DNA of 42,969 bases from the NCBI GenBank assembly GCA_023381755.1, contig JAMCUF010000005.1:1-42969 (forward strand). The letters are read 5' to 3'. This stretch comes from Deltaproteobacteria bacterium (GTDB lineage Bacteria > SZUA-79 > Acidulodesulfobacterales > Acidulodesulfobacteraceae). Position 1 is the first letter of the stretch, and each line of letters opens with the position of its first letter. This document shows, one piece after another, positions 18,943-28,191 of the stretch. The position numbers and the translations under genes are program-made. Under the pieces are notes generated by a model, which was not told where the DNA came from, made no database searches, and saw nothing but the letters and a program-made list of their open reading frames with translations.

Positions 18943-19977
18943 ATGGAAAGTATAATAGAAAAAGGCAGGATTTTCGCATTTATAATCGCCTTCATTTTTT
19001 TGATTAACTTAATTAATTTGTTTCCGGTCAATACAAAAAATGCAAGCGCTGCAATAATAGACCAGGTAATTGCCGTTGTGAACAAGACCCCTGTAACGTT
19101 GGGCGACTTTGCAAGGTTTAACAGGGCGGCGTTCCTGGAATATGAGCAGATGCAAAATCAAGCTTCACGTGGCATTTTTACAAGCTCGGATTCCAGGGTA
19201 ATGTCTAAAACAAAGGATGTTATTAATCTTTTAGTGGATAATATTTTATTAAAACAGGAGGAGGAAAGAGCGGCTATTTATATATCTCCGAAACAATTGA
19301 GCTCCTATATAAATGGTATCGCCCATGCGAATAACCTTACCGAAAATCAATTCTTCAATCTTTTAAAAAAAAAGGGCATCGGCAAGCAGGCATATGTTAA
19401 ACAGATTAAAAACCATTTTATCCAAATTGAACTCCTAAGGAAGGTTTATGGCAACAGGATGGTCATAGCCAACAAGGCAATGCTTGCTTATTACAAGAAA
19501 AACATGGAAGAATTTAGAGGCATGCCCATGGTGGACTTGAAGCTTATATTTTTAGCCGTGCCCCATAATGCAAAGAAAGGATTAAAGAAAAAAATATATG
19601 AAAGGCTATTAAAAATTAGAAATTTAGCCGTAAAGGGCAATGTCAGTTTTTCATCCCTTGCAAGAAAGTATTCCGAGGACCCTTCGGAAAAAAATGGAGG
19701 AAGAATAGGTTATATTTATGAAGATAAATTATCCCCCGGTTTTTCTAAAATAGCCTTCAGGTTGAAAGTAGGGCAGATAAGCGGAATTATAAAGTCTCCG
19801 TTCGGTTATACGATACTTAAATCCGTCGGGAAAAAAATGGGGGCATTTAAGACTTTCAAACAGGTAGAACCTGAGATATTTTCAATTCTTGAAAGACGTA
19901 AAACAAGCGAATATCTCGCAAAGCTTTTGAAAAAGGATAGGAAAAATGCCTATATTAAAATTAAAATCCCGGTTTAA
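18943..19977 (+). CDS. surA: SurA-like periplasmic chaperone/peptidyl-prolyl isomerase
   Basis: This 344-residue protein has a signal peptide whose hydrophobic core is at about 10-28, with a likely cleavage after NASA near residue 37. The mature start AIIDQVIAVVNKTPVT is the classic SurA opening. A SurA_N helical domain is followed by one PpiC domain (VDLKLIFLAVP, KYSEDPSEKNGGRIGY, GQISGIIKSPFGYTILK). E. coli SurA has two parvulin domains, whereas this one has a single active-looking domain, as in many Deltaproteobacteria. The role would be folding of outer-membrane proteins in the periplasm. It sits in the mfd-ppiC-surA-pdxA-uvrA order. Confidence 0.88.
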   Translation: MESIIEKGRIFAFIIAFIFLINLINLFPVNTKNASAAIIDQVIAVVNKTPVTLGDFARFNRAAFLEYEQMQNQASRGIFTSSDSRVMSKTKDVINLLVDNILLKQEEERAAIYISPKQLSSYINGIAHANNLTENQFFNLLKKKGIGKQAYVKQIKNHFIQIELLRKVYGNRMVIANKAMLAYYKKNMEEFRGMPMVDLKLIFLAVPHNAKKGLKKKIYERLLKIRNLAVKGNVSFSSLARKYSEDPSEKNGGRIGYIYEDKLSPGFSKIAFRLKVGQISGIIKSPFGYTILKSVGKKMGAFKTFKQVEPEIFSILERRKTSEYLAKLLKKDRKNAYIKIKIPV

Positions 19978-20001
19978 CGATTAAGTAAATAAAAAATAAA
20001 A

Positions 20002-21030
20002 TTGTTTGAAGAAAACAGCTTTATCGGCATTACAATGGGAGATCCTGCCGGCATCGGTCCTGAAATAGCAGCTAAGTCCGCAGAGTACTTCATAAAAGCC
20101 GGCACGCCAATTAAACCGGTTATTTTTGGGTCTTTTAAACATATTGATCATGTTTTAAAAAACATAATCAAAAGGGATGCCCCCGTAAATTTAATTAGGC
20201 AAGACTCCTCTCTTGAGTATTCTTACAAAAATACCCATATCAATGTAATAGATTTATCTTCTAAATCATACCAATCCTTGAAATATGGCGAAATTAACCC
20301 CGAATATGCCAAAGACGCCGAATCCTTTATTTCTGCCGCGGTGGATTTTTCGCTTAGCGGAAGAATTGCGGGATTTGCAACGGCCCCTATAAATAAGGAG
20401 ATGATGATAAGAGGAGGCGCAAAATTCGGGGGACATACGGAACTTTTAGGGCACCTAACCTCTTCAAAAGACTATGTAATGCTTTTTTATTCAAAGAAAA
20501 TAATAATAGTCATTGCGACAATCCACATTCCCTTATCAATGGTTTCAAAGAGCATCACTAAAGAATATTTAAAAAATATAATAAAAATTTCTATTCTGTC
20601 CATGACAAACGATTTTGGCATAAAAGAACCTAAAGTTGCAGTCTTGGGTTTAAATCCGCATGCTGGAGAAAACGGGGAGATAGGAACCGAAGAAATAGAT
20701 ATTATATCCCCCGTTATCGCGGGGTTTAGAAATAAAGGCTTTTTTGTCGAAGGTCCGTTTCCGTCCGATAGTTTTTTTGCCGTAAAGTATAAAGATTACG
20801 ATTTAATAGTTTCGATGTATCACGACCAGGCATTAATACCTTTTAAACTGCTCTCTTTTGATGAAGGGGTAAATGTAACTATAGGGCTTAAAATCATAAG
20901 GACGTCGCCTGTGCATGGAACGGCTTATGATATAGCAGGGAAAAATGTAGCAGATTATGGCAGTATGAAAGAATCTATAAAAATGGCTTACGAGATTTCA
21001 AAAAATAGGCTCAAATGGAAAGAAAAATAA
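20002..21030 (+). CDS. pdxA: 4-hydroxythreonine-4-phosphate dehydrogenase
   Basis: This 342-residue NAD-dependent, divalent-metal enzyme acts in pyridoxal 5'-phosphate synthesis. Motifs are [12 protein letters not shown] at the N-terminus, [17 protein letters not shown] with a metal-binding His, [24 protein letters not shown] and [13 protein letters not shown]. The start is TTG 20002 with no clear ribosome site. The only early ATG lies inside the conserved ITMGDPAG motif and is too late. It overlaps uvrA by 16 bases, suggesting coupled translation. pdxJ is not in the window. Confidence 0.95.
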   Translation: MFEENSFIGITMGDPAGIGPEIAAKSAEYFIKAGTPIKPVIFGSFKHIDHVLKNIIKRDAPVNLIRQDSSLEYSYKNTHINVIDLSSKSYQSLKYGEINPEYAKDAESFISAAVDFSLSGRIAGFATAPINKEMMIRGGAKFGGHTELLGHLTSSKDYVMLFYSKKIIIVIATIHIPLSMVSKSITKEYLKNIIKISILSMTNDFGIKEPKVAVLGLNPHAGENGEIGTEEIDIISPVIAGFRNKGFFVEGPFPSDSFFAVKYKDYDLIVSMYHDQALIPFKLLSFDEGVNVTIGLKIIRTSPVHGTAYDIAGKNVADYGSMKESIKMAYEISKNRLKWKEK

Positions 21031-23819
21031 TAATAAAGGGTGCGCGGCAGCATAATTTAAAAAATATAAACTTAGAAATTCCAAAGGACAAACTTGTTGT
21101 TATAACAGGCCTTTCCGGTTCGGGAAAATCGTCGTTAGCGTTTGACACCATATTTGCCGAGGGGCAGAGAAGGTACTTAGAATCGCTTTCCACCTATGCA
21201 AGGCAGTTTATGGAACAAATGGATAAACCCGATGTTGATTTCATAGAAGGACTTTCCCCCGCCATTTCCATCGAGCAAAAATCGGTTAGCAAAAATCCCC
21301 GTTCTACCGTAGGGACCGTTACCGAAATTTATGATTACTTAAGGGTTCTCTTTGCCAGGATAGGCATGCCTTATTGTTATAAATGCGGTAAAAAAATAGA
21401 ACCCAAAACTATCGATCAGATGACGGAGGCGGTTTTTTTGCATAAAACCGGTGAAAAGCTAATTATATTATCGCCGGTCGCAATTAATAGAAAGGGCGAA
21501 TTTAAGGCTAAATTCGAGGAATATCTGAAACACGGTTTTTATAGAATATATGCCGATAAGAAGGAATATAATCTTGAAGACCCCATAACCTTGGATAAAA
21601 ATAAAAAACACGATATTGATTTGGTTATAGACCGCATTCTTATAAAAGAGGAAAATAAAAAAAGACTGGCGGATTCCATCGAACTTGCCTTAAAATTATC
21701 GCAGGGCGTTTTAAAATTAAAGTTTGAAGATAAAGAAGAAATATTAACCGAAAACTCTATCTGTTTGGATTGCGGCATAAGCTATGGAAAGCCCGAACCC
21801 TCGGCGTTTTCTTTTAATAGTCCTCAAGGCGCTTGCCCCTTTTGCGATGGCCTGGGGTATATAAAATATTTAGACGAGGATTTGATAGTTCCCGATAAAA
21901 AAATATCGCTGAAAGAGGGGGCGATATCCGTTTTGAACAATTCCAGCCCTGTTTATAAAAACCAGATAATAAATGCGTTATCAAAGCATTATGGATTCAG
22001 TGCGGATACGCCGTACGAAGATCTAACTCATGATAACAAGCAGGTTATTCTACACGGTTCTGGAGGCGAGAAAATAAAATTTTATGATGTTGTAACCGAA
22101 AAGAACTCTTTTTATTTAAAAAAATGGGAGGGAATTATTCCAATGCTCGAGGAAAGCATGAAGGGTTCCAGATATATAATTGACGCCCGCCAATTTATAA
22201 GTGAAAAAGTTTGTCCTGAATGTTGCGGTTTTAGATTAAAAAAAGACTCCTTAAGTTATAAAATTAATGATATGTCAATCATAGACATTACCAATTTAAG
22301 CGTTAAAAACGCTTTAAAGTTTTTTGAAGATACCATTTTAAATGAACACGAGCAAAATATAGCCTTCAGGTTAATCAATGAAATTAAAGACAGGCTAAAG
22401 TTTCTTGTAAATGTCGGACTTGACTATCTCACATTAGCAAGGACGGCTCAGACACTTTCGGGAGGCGAATTGCAGCGGATACGGCTTGCCTCCCAAATAG
22501 GTTCCGGTCTTACGGGTGTGCTGTATGTTCTTGATGAACCCAGTATTGGGCTTCATATGAGGGACAATGAGCGCTTGTTAAAAACCATTATGGACCTTAG
22601 AGAGAAAGGCAATAGCCTTATTGTAGTGGAACATGATATGCTTACAATGCTGGAGGCTGATTTTATTGTAGATATGGGTCCCGGGGCGGGTAAAAACGGC
22701 GGGTATGTGGTAGCTTCGGGAACCCCCCCGGAAATTATGAATAATCCCGGCTCGCTAACAGGCAAATATTTAAGCGGGCAAGTTAAGGTTAATACTCCCT
22801 TTGTGAGGAGGGGGCAGGATAAGAATTTTTTAGAAATAAAGGGTGCAAAAAAGAATAATTTAAAGAATATCGATATTGCAATACCCCTTGAAAATTTGGT
22901 TTGCGTAACGGGTGTTTCAGGTTCGGGCAAAAGCACTCTTATAATAGATACCCTTTACGCCGCGGTTTCAAATTACAAAAACGGGATAAAAGATTTTAAA
23001 AGATCTGAAATAGAAAATATAAAAAATATTGCCTTAATAGATAGAATTATAGATATCGATCAATCCCCTATCGGAAGAACCCCAAGATCCAACCCTGCAA
23101 CATATACGGGTATTTTTACATTGATAAGGGAAATCTTTGCCGGAACGAGGGAAGCGAGGGCAAGAGGTTATAATCCCGGCAGATTTAGCTTTAACGTAAA
23201 AGGCGGCAGGTGCGAGGCGTGCAGCGGCGATGGCGTAAAAAAGATAGAGATGCTGTTTATGCCTGATGTTTATGTCGTATGCGATATTTGCAAAGGAAAA
23301 AGGTATAACAGGCAGACCTTGGAAATAACCTATAAAAATAAAAATATCTATGATATTTTAAATATGACGGTTAAAGAGGCTTGTGAATTTTTTGGCAACA
23401 TACCTGCACTTTTTCACAGGCTCAAGTTCTTGACCGATGTGGGGCTTGATTACATAAACTTAGGACAGCTTGCAACGACTTTATCAGGTGGGGAGGCTCA
23501 GAGAATTAAGCTTTCAAAGGAGTTGTCAAGACCGGGGCAGTTTAAAACCTTATATATACTTGACGAGCCAACCACGGGCCTTCACTTTGACGACATAAAG
23601 AAACTGTTAAATATTCTGAATTTACTTGTTGATTCGGGTAATACCGTTATCGTTATTGAGCATAATATCGACGTCATCAAGTCATCCGATTACATTATAG
23701 ATATGGGCCCCGAAGGTGGAGATGAAGGCGGTTACATTGTGGCATGCGGTGCTCCGGAAGATATAGTTTTAAACAATAACTCGGTAACGGGCAGGTATTT
23801 GGCAGGTGTAATTTTATAA
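21015..23819 (+). CDS. uvrA: Excinuclease ABC subunit A
   Basis: This 934-residue damage-recognition ATPase belongs to nucleotide excision repair. It has two ABC modules, each with Walker A ([12 protein letters not shown] near 33-44, [10 protein letters not shown] in the second half), an LSGGE signature and LDEP. The insertion domain carries CxxC zinc ligands ([13 protein letters not shown] with [14 protein letters not shown] with CDICKG). The LSTYARQF segment and the [16 protein letters not shown] stretch are standard. It overlaps pdxA and ends before a terminator. mfd, its partner in transcription-coupled repair, is in the same cluster but interrupted. Confidence 0.97.
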   Translation: MERKIIIKGARQHNLKNINLEIPKDKLVVITGLSGSGKSSLAFDTIFAEGQRRYLESLSTYARQFMEQMDKPDVDFIEGLSPAISIEQKSVSKNPRSTVGTVTEIYDYLRVLFARIGMPYCYKCGKKIEPKTIDQMTEAVFLHKTGEKLIILSPVAINRKGEFKAKFEEYLKHGFYRIYADKKEYNLEDPITLDKNKKHDIDLVIDRILIKEENKKRLADSIELALKLSQGVLKLKFEDKEEILTENSICLDCGISYGKPEPSAFSFNSPQGACPFCDGLGYIKYLDEDLIVPDKKISLKEGAISVLNNSSPVYKNQIINALSKHYGFSADTPYEDLTHDNKQVILHGSGGEKIKFYDVVTEKNSFYLKKWEGIIPMLEESMKGSRYIIDARQFISEKVCPECCGFRLKKDSLSYKINDMSIIDITNLSVKNALKFFEDTILNEHEQNIAFRLINEIKDRLKFLVNVGLDYLTLARTAQTLSGGELQRIRLASQIGSGLTGVLYVLDEPSIGLHMRDNERLLKTIMDLREKGNSLIVVEHDMLTMLEADFIVDMGPGAGKNGGYVVASGTPPEIMNNPGSLTGKYLSGQVKVNTPFVRRGQDKNFLEIKGAKKNNLKNIDIAIPLENLVCVTGVSGSGKSTLIIDTLYAAVSNYKNGIKDFKRSEIENIKNIALIDRIIDIDQSPIGRTPRSNPATYTGIFTLIREIFAGTREARARGYNPGRFSFNVKGGRCEACSGDGVKKIEMLFMPDVYVVCDICKGKRYNRQTLEITYKNKNIYDILNMTVKEACEFFGNIPALFHRLKFLTDVGLDYINLGQLATTLSGGEAQRIKLSKELSRPGQFKTLYILDEPTTGLHFDDIKKLLNILNLLVDSGNTVIVIEHNIDVIKSSDYIIDMGPEGGDEGGYIVACGAPEDIVLNNNSVTGRYLAGVIL

Positions 23820-23883
23820 TCAAAGGTATACGGCGAGATAAAGTTTAATACGATTAAAAGAATAATCTGGTATAATTATCATG

Positions 23884-23940
23884 GCGGATAACCTCCTTTA
23901 ATTAGCGTTAATGGTGTTATCCGCTATTTTATTATTATTT
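23884..23940 (+). terminator. Rho-independent terminator after uvrA
   Basis: GCGGATAAC (23884-23892) pairs perfectly with GTTATCCGC (23916-23924) over a 23-base loop. The second arm is followed by a T-rich tail (TATTTTATTATTATTTTTA). It closes the glyQ-to-uvrA gene block. Confidence 0.65.
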
Positions 23941-24236
23941 TTAGTTAAGGAATAGACAAATTAAAAGTTATTTATGCATAGACATTTTAAAAGTTATTAA
24001 CAAGTAAGTAAAAAAATGTTGACTTTTTAGGGTTATAGTGATAAAAAGTTATACTTAGTGTTTAAATTTTTTATCACACGGATTAAGTCCAAAAACCATG
24101 TAAAATAAAATGTAAAATAAAAAAAATAACAAGATAAATATATAAATATGCCGTAATAACAGCTTTATAAATTATAAATTGGCAAAATCTGATTATTTAA
24201 TTATAAAATAAATATAAACAGGGAGGGGGGTAAAAA
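23941..24236. other. Non-coding upstream region of the Rieske/cytochrome b operon
   Basis: This 296-base AT-rich stretch has no open frame of note. It holds the 26-base-period repeats, a TTGACT at 24019-24024, and TATAGT (24034-24039) and TATACT (24050-24055). Neither hexamer is at 16-18 bases from the TTGACT, so I cannot assign a promoter firmly. It ends with a very strong GGGAGGGGGG ribosome site before ATG 24237. Confidence 0.5.
23952..23998 (+). repeat. Pair of 21-base direct repeats upstream of the bc operon
   Basis: The pattern ATAGACAnnTTAAAAGTTATT occurs at 23952-23972 and 23978-23998, a 26-base period, and only the two n positions differ. A shorter relative, AAAAAGTTAT, is near 24043-24052. 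The copies lie about 240-285 bases before the Rieske gene and about 20 bases before a TTGACT. They may be binding sites for a regulator of the Rieske/cytochrome b operon. Confidence 0.45.
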
Positions 24237-24758
24237 ATGGCAAAAAGTTCGGAAGAGTCGCCCGCAAGGCGAACTTTTATGATGGTTGTTATTGGTTTAA
24301 TTTCCACCGTAATAGGTATTGCTCTGGCGGTACCTATTCTTGGAGAAGTTTTAAGCCCGCTATTTAAAAAAAGAGATATTGTATGGACTAAACTTAGCGC
24401 AGTCAGTGATTTGGAAAAAATATCGCCGCTTACGCCAAAATTTATTCCTGTCTATTTCAAGGTTAAAGAGGGATGGTCTATAAATACCCTTCCAAGGCAG
24501 GTTATAGTGGTTAAAGATATTACGGGTGACCTGCATTTCTTTTCAAATCAGTGTACCCATTTAGGTTGTCCTTTGCACTGGATTCCCGCAAGACAAAAAT
24601 TTATGTGTCCGTGTCATGGCGGAATGTTTAATGTTCTTGGCGAGGTAGTCGGCGGGCCCCCGCCCAGGCCATTATATGAGTGGATTCATAAAATAGACAA
24701 AGGCAGCGTATTTATTCAAAATAAGTTTTTAGATAATCCAAAGGAGAGGGGGATCTAA
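24237..24758 (+). CDS. qcrA: Rieske iron-sulfur protein of a bc-type complex
   Basis: This 173-residue subunit transfers electrons from quinol to cytochrome c-type carriers. A single N-terminal membrane helix (about 14-36) follows SPARRTF, which resembles a reduced twin-arginine signal. The [2Fe-2S] site is complete: C106-T-H108-L-G-C111 and C124-P-C126-H127. The GGPPPRPL proline loop follows. Ligands are expected to be C106, H108, C124 and H127, with a C111-C126 disulfide. The stop codon overlaps the start of the cytochrome b gene (TAATG). Confidence 0.93.
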   Translation: MAKSSEESPARRTFMMVVIGLISTVIGIALAVPILGEVLSPLFKKRDIVWTKLSAVSDLEKISPLTPKFIPVYFKVKEGWSINTLPRQVIVVKDITGDLHFFSNQCTHLGCPLHWIPARQKFMCPCHGGMFNVLGEVVGGPPPRPLYEWIHKIDKGSVFIQNKFLDNPKERGI

Positions 24759-25864
24759 TGTTTAAAAAAATTCAAGATTGGTTTGACGAAAGAATAGGGC
24801 TTACCGAATTAATAAACGAATTTAACGGCGAAAGAATACCCAGAAGGGGCGGATGGGCCTACACATTTGGCAGTCTTTTAGCGTTTCTTTTCACCATTCA
24901 GGTTGTAACGGGAATATTTCTGCTATTCTATTACGTTCCATATTTTCCAATAGCAAGGAATGCGACATATTTTATAAAGCATCATGTTATGCTCGGCAAC
25001 GTCCTCCTGGGGATTCATCTATGGGGCGCGTTTACCATGATATTTTTTCTACTGGTTCACATGTCGAGGGTATATTTTTCCGGAGCTTATAAAAAGCCAA
25101 GAGAACTTCAATGGGTTGTTGGCATGGTTCTATTCTCCGTCGTAGTTATACTTGGTTTAACAGGGTATATGCTTATTGGAAACGAAAACTCGTGGTGGAC
25201 GATTAACGTTCTTACAAATGTCGCATCCCATACCCCGGTTATCGGCGGATTTTTAAGGATTATCATTAGAGGCGGGACAGAAACATCCGTTATAACGATG
25301 CAACATATATTTGCCGTTCATGTTTGGCTTTTGCCGGCTGTTGTGATGCTGTTTATTCCCATACACCTATTCATGATTAGAAAAACAGGCCATCAGGGTA
25401 TGGCACTGGAGTATAAGAATAACAAATTGCCGGATGATGACCCAAATAAATGGATTCGTCCGGACGGAACTGTTCCATTCTTTCCTGATCAGTTTTATAA
25501 AGATATGATAGTTGCATTAGGCGTATTCGCCGTGATATATATTCTTGCAGTCGTTGTGGGTGCTCCTGTAGGGCCGATGTACAGACCGCTTGCGCTTAAC
25601 TTTGCACCTGAAGCCGATTGGTATTTTCTTGCAAACGAAGAATTATTAAAATATTTCCCAGGTCACGGACTCATTATATTTTCTACATTCCTAGTTCCTA
25701 CGATTGGATTTATGATACTGTTTGCGCTGCCCTTTATTGACAGGGGGCATGAAAGGAGCCCGTTTAAAAGACCAGCGGCCACGGTTCTGGGAATTTTGTT
25801 TCTCCTTTTGTTAGTTTATTTAACATTAATCGGCGGCGAACCAAAAGCGCCTGCTACCGTATAA
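24758..25864 (+). CDS. qcrB: Cytochrome b of a bc/b6f-type complex
   Basis: This 368-residue integral membrane protein has about seven helices. The four haem-ligand histidines are H87 and H101 (14 apart) and H188 and H203 (15 apart). The extra residue in the second pair is the b6-type spacing. N- and C-terminal cytochrome b parts are fused in one chain. The quinol-oxidation (Qo) motif usually written PEWY appears as ADWY (286-289), with the local sequence APEADWYF. It lies between the Rieske gene and a haem c membrane protein, so these three probably form one quinol:electron-acceptor oxidoreductase. Menaquinol use is possible but not shown. Confidence 0.92.
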   Translation: MFKKIQDWFDERIGLTELINEFNGERIPRRGGWAYTFGSLLAFLFTIQVVTGIFLLFYYVPYFPIARNATYFIKHHVMLGNVLLGIHLWGAFTMIFFLLVHMSRVYFSGAYKKPRELQWVVGMVLFSVVVILGLTGYMLIGNENSWWTINVLTNVASHTPVIGGFLRIIIRGGTETSVITMQHIFAVHVWLLPAVVMLFIPIHLFMIRKTGHQGMALEYKNNKLPDDDPNKWIRPDGTVPFFPDQFYKDMIVALGVFAVIYILAVVVGAPVGPMYRPLALNFAPEADWYFLANEELLKYFPGHGLIIFSTFLVPTIGFMILFALPFIDRGHERSPFKRPAATVLGILFLLLLVYLTLIGGEPKAPATV

Positions 25865-25886
25865 AATCAAAAGAGGAGTAAATACG

Positions 25887-27431
25887 ATGAATTTAGGAGT
25901 TATCGATATAATAAATCTATTTATAAATAGGTTAGCGTTGGGGTTTATGGCGATAGCCTTTATATCCCATTACATAGGGATATTTAAAAAAGAAGACAGA
26001 TATTTCAGGCTCGCAAAACCGCTTATTTTAATATCTATAATAATTGGTGCGGTTCAGACCATAATTTACTTTTACTTCTTAAGCCTCCTTAGAAACGGAA
26101 TCCCAAACTTCTGGATACTTATGAATAAACTTCAGCCTGGAGTTATAGGCTATTCGATGGACTTTCTTTTGGCATTCTTAATTTTGGGGGCGATCTATTA
26201 TTACGGTTTTGATAAAAATGCCCCAAATAGGCATCAGGGTTGGAACGTATTTGCCGGCATAATAGCATTTCTGGCAGGCTTTGCTTCAGATACGTTTTAT
26301 AGTATTTCCGAAAGCTATACAATTGGGCCGTCGCCCGAAACAGCCATCAGGACCCCGATGGTTTTGCTTTTGATAATAGAAAAAAATATAGAAATATTTG
26401 CTCTATCCGGCGCTTTACTGGCATTATGGGCCGGGGTTAAATATATAGCCGCTTCCAAACAATCGGATAAAGAATATTATGATTGGCTCGGGTCATTTGC
26501 CAGTATTATAACCGTTATGTTTTTAGTAATCTATCCCATAGTTTATTATGGGTGGTTTAAACATTTCAGGGCTACCGCAAGTGCCGGATTTAACAGGATA
26601 ATGCTCAGTAATAGCTATCAGTGGATTATGTATGTGTTTCTTGGAACAATGGGAGGGGCGCTGATACTTGAATATATTTATATGCTGTGGAAACTTATAA
26701 ACGGCAGGGATAAAACTAAAACCACGGTTTCAACAGGACTTATATTTTTTCTGATAATAGTGGGAATAATTTCATTAGCCTTCGGAATGCTTCCCTTATC
26801 TATGGGGATTTTGGGAAATATGCAGCCTGTTAAATATTTATCGCTGGCCGGACTTTTTATAACAGGTTTTTTAGTGCTCGGGTACTACCTGAAAGATCTT
26901 ACTCCCGATTTTAAATTCGGCAATATTTCAAAATTTCCCCAGATTTTTTTAATACTTACAGGATTATGTGTTGCGGTCAATGTTTCCGTTATGGGTTATA
27001 TGAAAATCGCTGCAAGGGGAACAAATAGGATTATATATCAAACGATGAATTTAAACGGAACAAAGTATGTCCCCCCCATTATTTACCCGTGGCCCGTCAA
27101 AAAAGGATTTAGCCTTTTACATGACAAATGTGTTTTATGTCATACCCTAAACAGGGTTGAAAGATATAATGGGAAGACCGACGGGGATTGGAAAAATACT
27201 ATATTAAACGTAATGAAGAATGTTAACGGCTGCCCGATAACGGTTGCCGAAGGCAAAGAAATAGTTCATTATTTAAACTCATTGAACGTAATTGCCTATA
27301 ACAAGCATCTCGAAAAAGAACATAAAAAATGGACTCCGCCTGCTTCATTGCCGTGGGGAAAACTGCCTGCACCCGTTAAGCCATCAAAGGCAAATAAGTC
27401 TGGAAAGGCGCAGAAATCCATTAAAAAATAG
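25887..27431 (+). CDS. Polytopic membrane protein with C-terminal haem c site, third gene of the bc operon
   Basis: This 514-residue protein has about ten hydrophobic helices (residues 13-371), then a soluble tail with one CVLCH haem c site (415-419) and a Lys/Pro-rich end. The first helix contains NRLALGFMAIAFISHYIG. The Arg-Leu start and the in-helix His faintly recall subunit I of cytochrome bd (CydA), but I cannot confirm homology. It starts 22 bases after qcrB with a good ribosome site (GAGGAG), so it is likely part of the same complex. There it could take electrons from the Rieske protein through its cytochrome domain. The usual bc1 partner is a cytochrome c1 or a diheme protein with few helices, so this is unusual. 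Confidence 0.75.
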   Translation: MNLGVIDIINLFINRLALGFMAIAFISHYIGIFKKEDRYFRLAKPLILISIIIGAVQTIIYFYFLSLLRNGIPNFWILMNKLQPGVIGYSMDFLLAFLILGAIYYYGFDKNAPNRHQGWNVFAGIIAFLAGFASDTFYSISESYTIGPSPETAIRTPMVLLLIIEKNIEIFALSGALLALWAGVKYIAASKQSDKEYYDWLGSFASIITVMFLVIYPIVYYGWFKHFRATASAGFNRIMLSNSYQWIMYVFLGTMGGALILEYIYMLWKLINGRDKTKTTVSTGLIFFLIIVGIISLAFGMLPLSMGILGNMQPVKYLSLAGLFITGFLVLGYYLKDLTPDFKFGNISKFPQIFLILTGLCVAVNVSVMGYMKIAARGTNRIIYQTMNLNGTKYVPPIIYPWPVKKGFSLLHDKCVLCHTLNRVERYNGKTDGDWKNTILNVMKNVNGCPITVAEGKEIVHYLNSLNVIAYNKHLEKEHKKWTPPASLPWGKLPAPVKPSKANKSGKAQKSIKK

Positions 27432-27497
27432 GCTTACCGGTTTGACGCTTCAAGTGTAATTTAACATTAGTATTGAATCAATGTAGTCGTTTTATAG

Positions 27498-27558
27498 AAG
27501 GCATTTACCGTTTTCTTATATATAAGGTATAATGATAAACGGTAAATGCCTTTTTTAT
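27498..27558. terminator. 16-base-pair inverted repeat with T-run; terminator and/or operator
   Basis: AAGGCATTTACCGTTT (27498-27513) pairs perfectly with AAACGGTAAATGCCTT (27537-27552), followed by TTTTATTT. This is a strong terminator for the bc operon. The 23-base loop contains TATAAT (27528-27533), with TTTACC (27504-27509) 18 bases before it inside the first arm. A promoter for the ATP synthase genes may therefore lie within the repeat. Confidence 0.7.
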
Positions 27559-27570
27559 TTGAAATTAAAA

Positions 27571-27786
27571 ATGGACAAAGAGTTTATTAAACAGATTGCC
27601 AGAATGAGTTCCTTGGGTTTAAATTTAATAATATCCGTATTAATCGGGATTTTTATAGGAATTGGGATAGACAAATACTCTGGTTATAAGTATCTCTTTT
27701 TGATAATTTTTTCTATTTTAGGGTTTTCGGCGGGAATTTATGAAATATACAGGGCAATTAAAAGGGAGCTCGATACAAAACCTTAA
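27571..27786 (+). CDS. atpZ: AtpZ-like ATP synthase accessory protein
   Basis: This is a 71-residue protein with two membrane helices (about 9-32 and 37-58) and a charged loop holding GIGIDKYSG, the pattern of the ATPase gene 1 (AtpZ) family. Members sit at the head of atp operons and are linked to divalent-cation transport or rotor assembly. I chose ATG 27571. The longer frame from ATG 27532 would start inside the terminator hairpin and add 13 residues foreign to the family. No good ribosome site is visible. It overlaps the next gene by 47 bases. Confidence 0.75.
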   Translation: MDKEFIKQIARMSSLGLNLIISVLIGIFIGIGIDKYSGYKYLFLIIFSILGFSAGIYEIYRAIKRELDTKP

Positions 27787-28165
27787 TGAAAAATCGTTAA
27801 AGCTTAACCTGATTTTATGGGAATTCATAACCGGTTCAATATTAGCCATAATTTCAGGTATTACATGGGGATTATTTTTTCAGCAAAATAATGTTCTGAT
27901 AAGTATATTTTTGGGTTTTATGTCTTCTTATTTTTTATTTGTAGATACGATCCTGTATTTATTTAGAAATATTAAAAAATTAAGCGTAATTAAGATTAAC
28001 TTAACCATAATCAAGGACCTGCTTATAGTTTTGCTCTTTTTTATAATATCTTACAAATTTATTAAACTGAATTTTATTTTTGTGGCCGTTGGAATTACAA
28101 TAGCCCCCGTTTCAATGACAATCCTGCGGCTATTTTTTCCATTAAACATTAAGACGAAAAATTGA
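27740..28165 (+). CDS. atpI: ATP synthase protein I (AtpI-like)
   Basis: This 141-residue protein has four hydrophobic helices in two pairs, matching the size and topology of the ATP synthase I family. That family helps assemble the c-ring and is weakly conserved. The identification rests on the place between atpZ and atpB more than on sequence motifs. The ATG 27740 start overlaps atpZ by 47 bases and has a GGCGGGA ribosome site. A later start is not excluded. The gene ends 26 bases before atpB. Confidence 0.65.
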   Translation: MKYTGQLKGSSIQNLNEKSLKLNLILWEFITGSILAIISGITWGLFFQQNNVLISIFLGFMSSYFLFVDTILYLFRNIKKLSVIKINLTIIKDLLIVLLFFIISYKFIKLNFIFVAVGITIAPVSMTILRLFFPLNIKTKN

Positions 28166-28191
28166 CAACAATATAACAATATTGCAAATAT

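Noticed and set aside
18004-19977. The two PpiC proteins as one broken gene
   Set aside because: Each has its own export signal and complete parvulin domain, so they are separate neighbouring genes.
24019-24055. TTGACT with TATACT as the bc operon promoter
   Set aside because: The hexamers are 25 bases apart, too far for a sigma-70 promoter; the other TATAGT is only 9 bases away.
27532-27570. ATG 27532 as the start of atpZ
   Set aside because: It falls inside the loop of a perfect terminator hairpin and adds residues not seen in the family.
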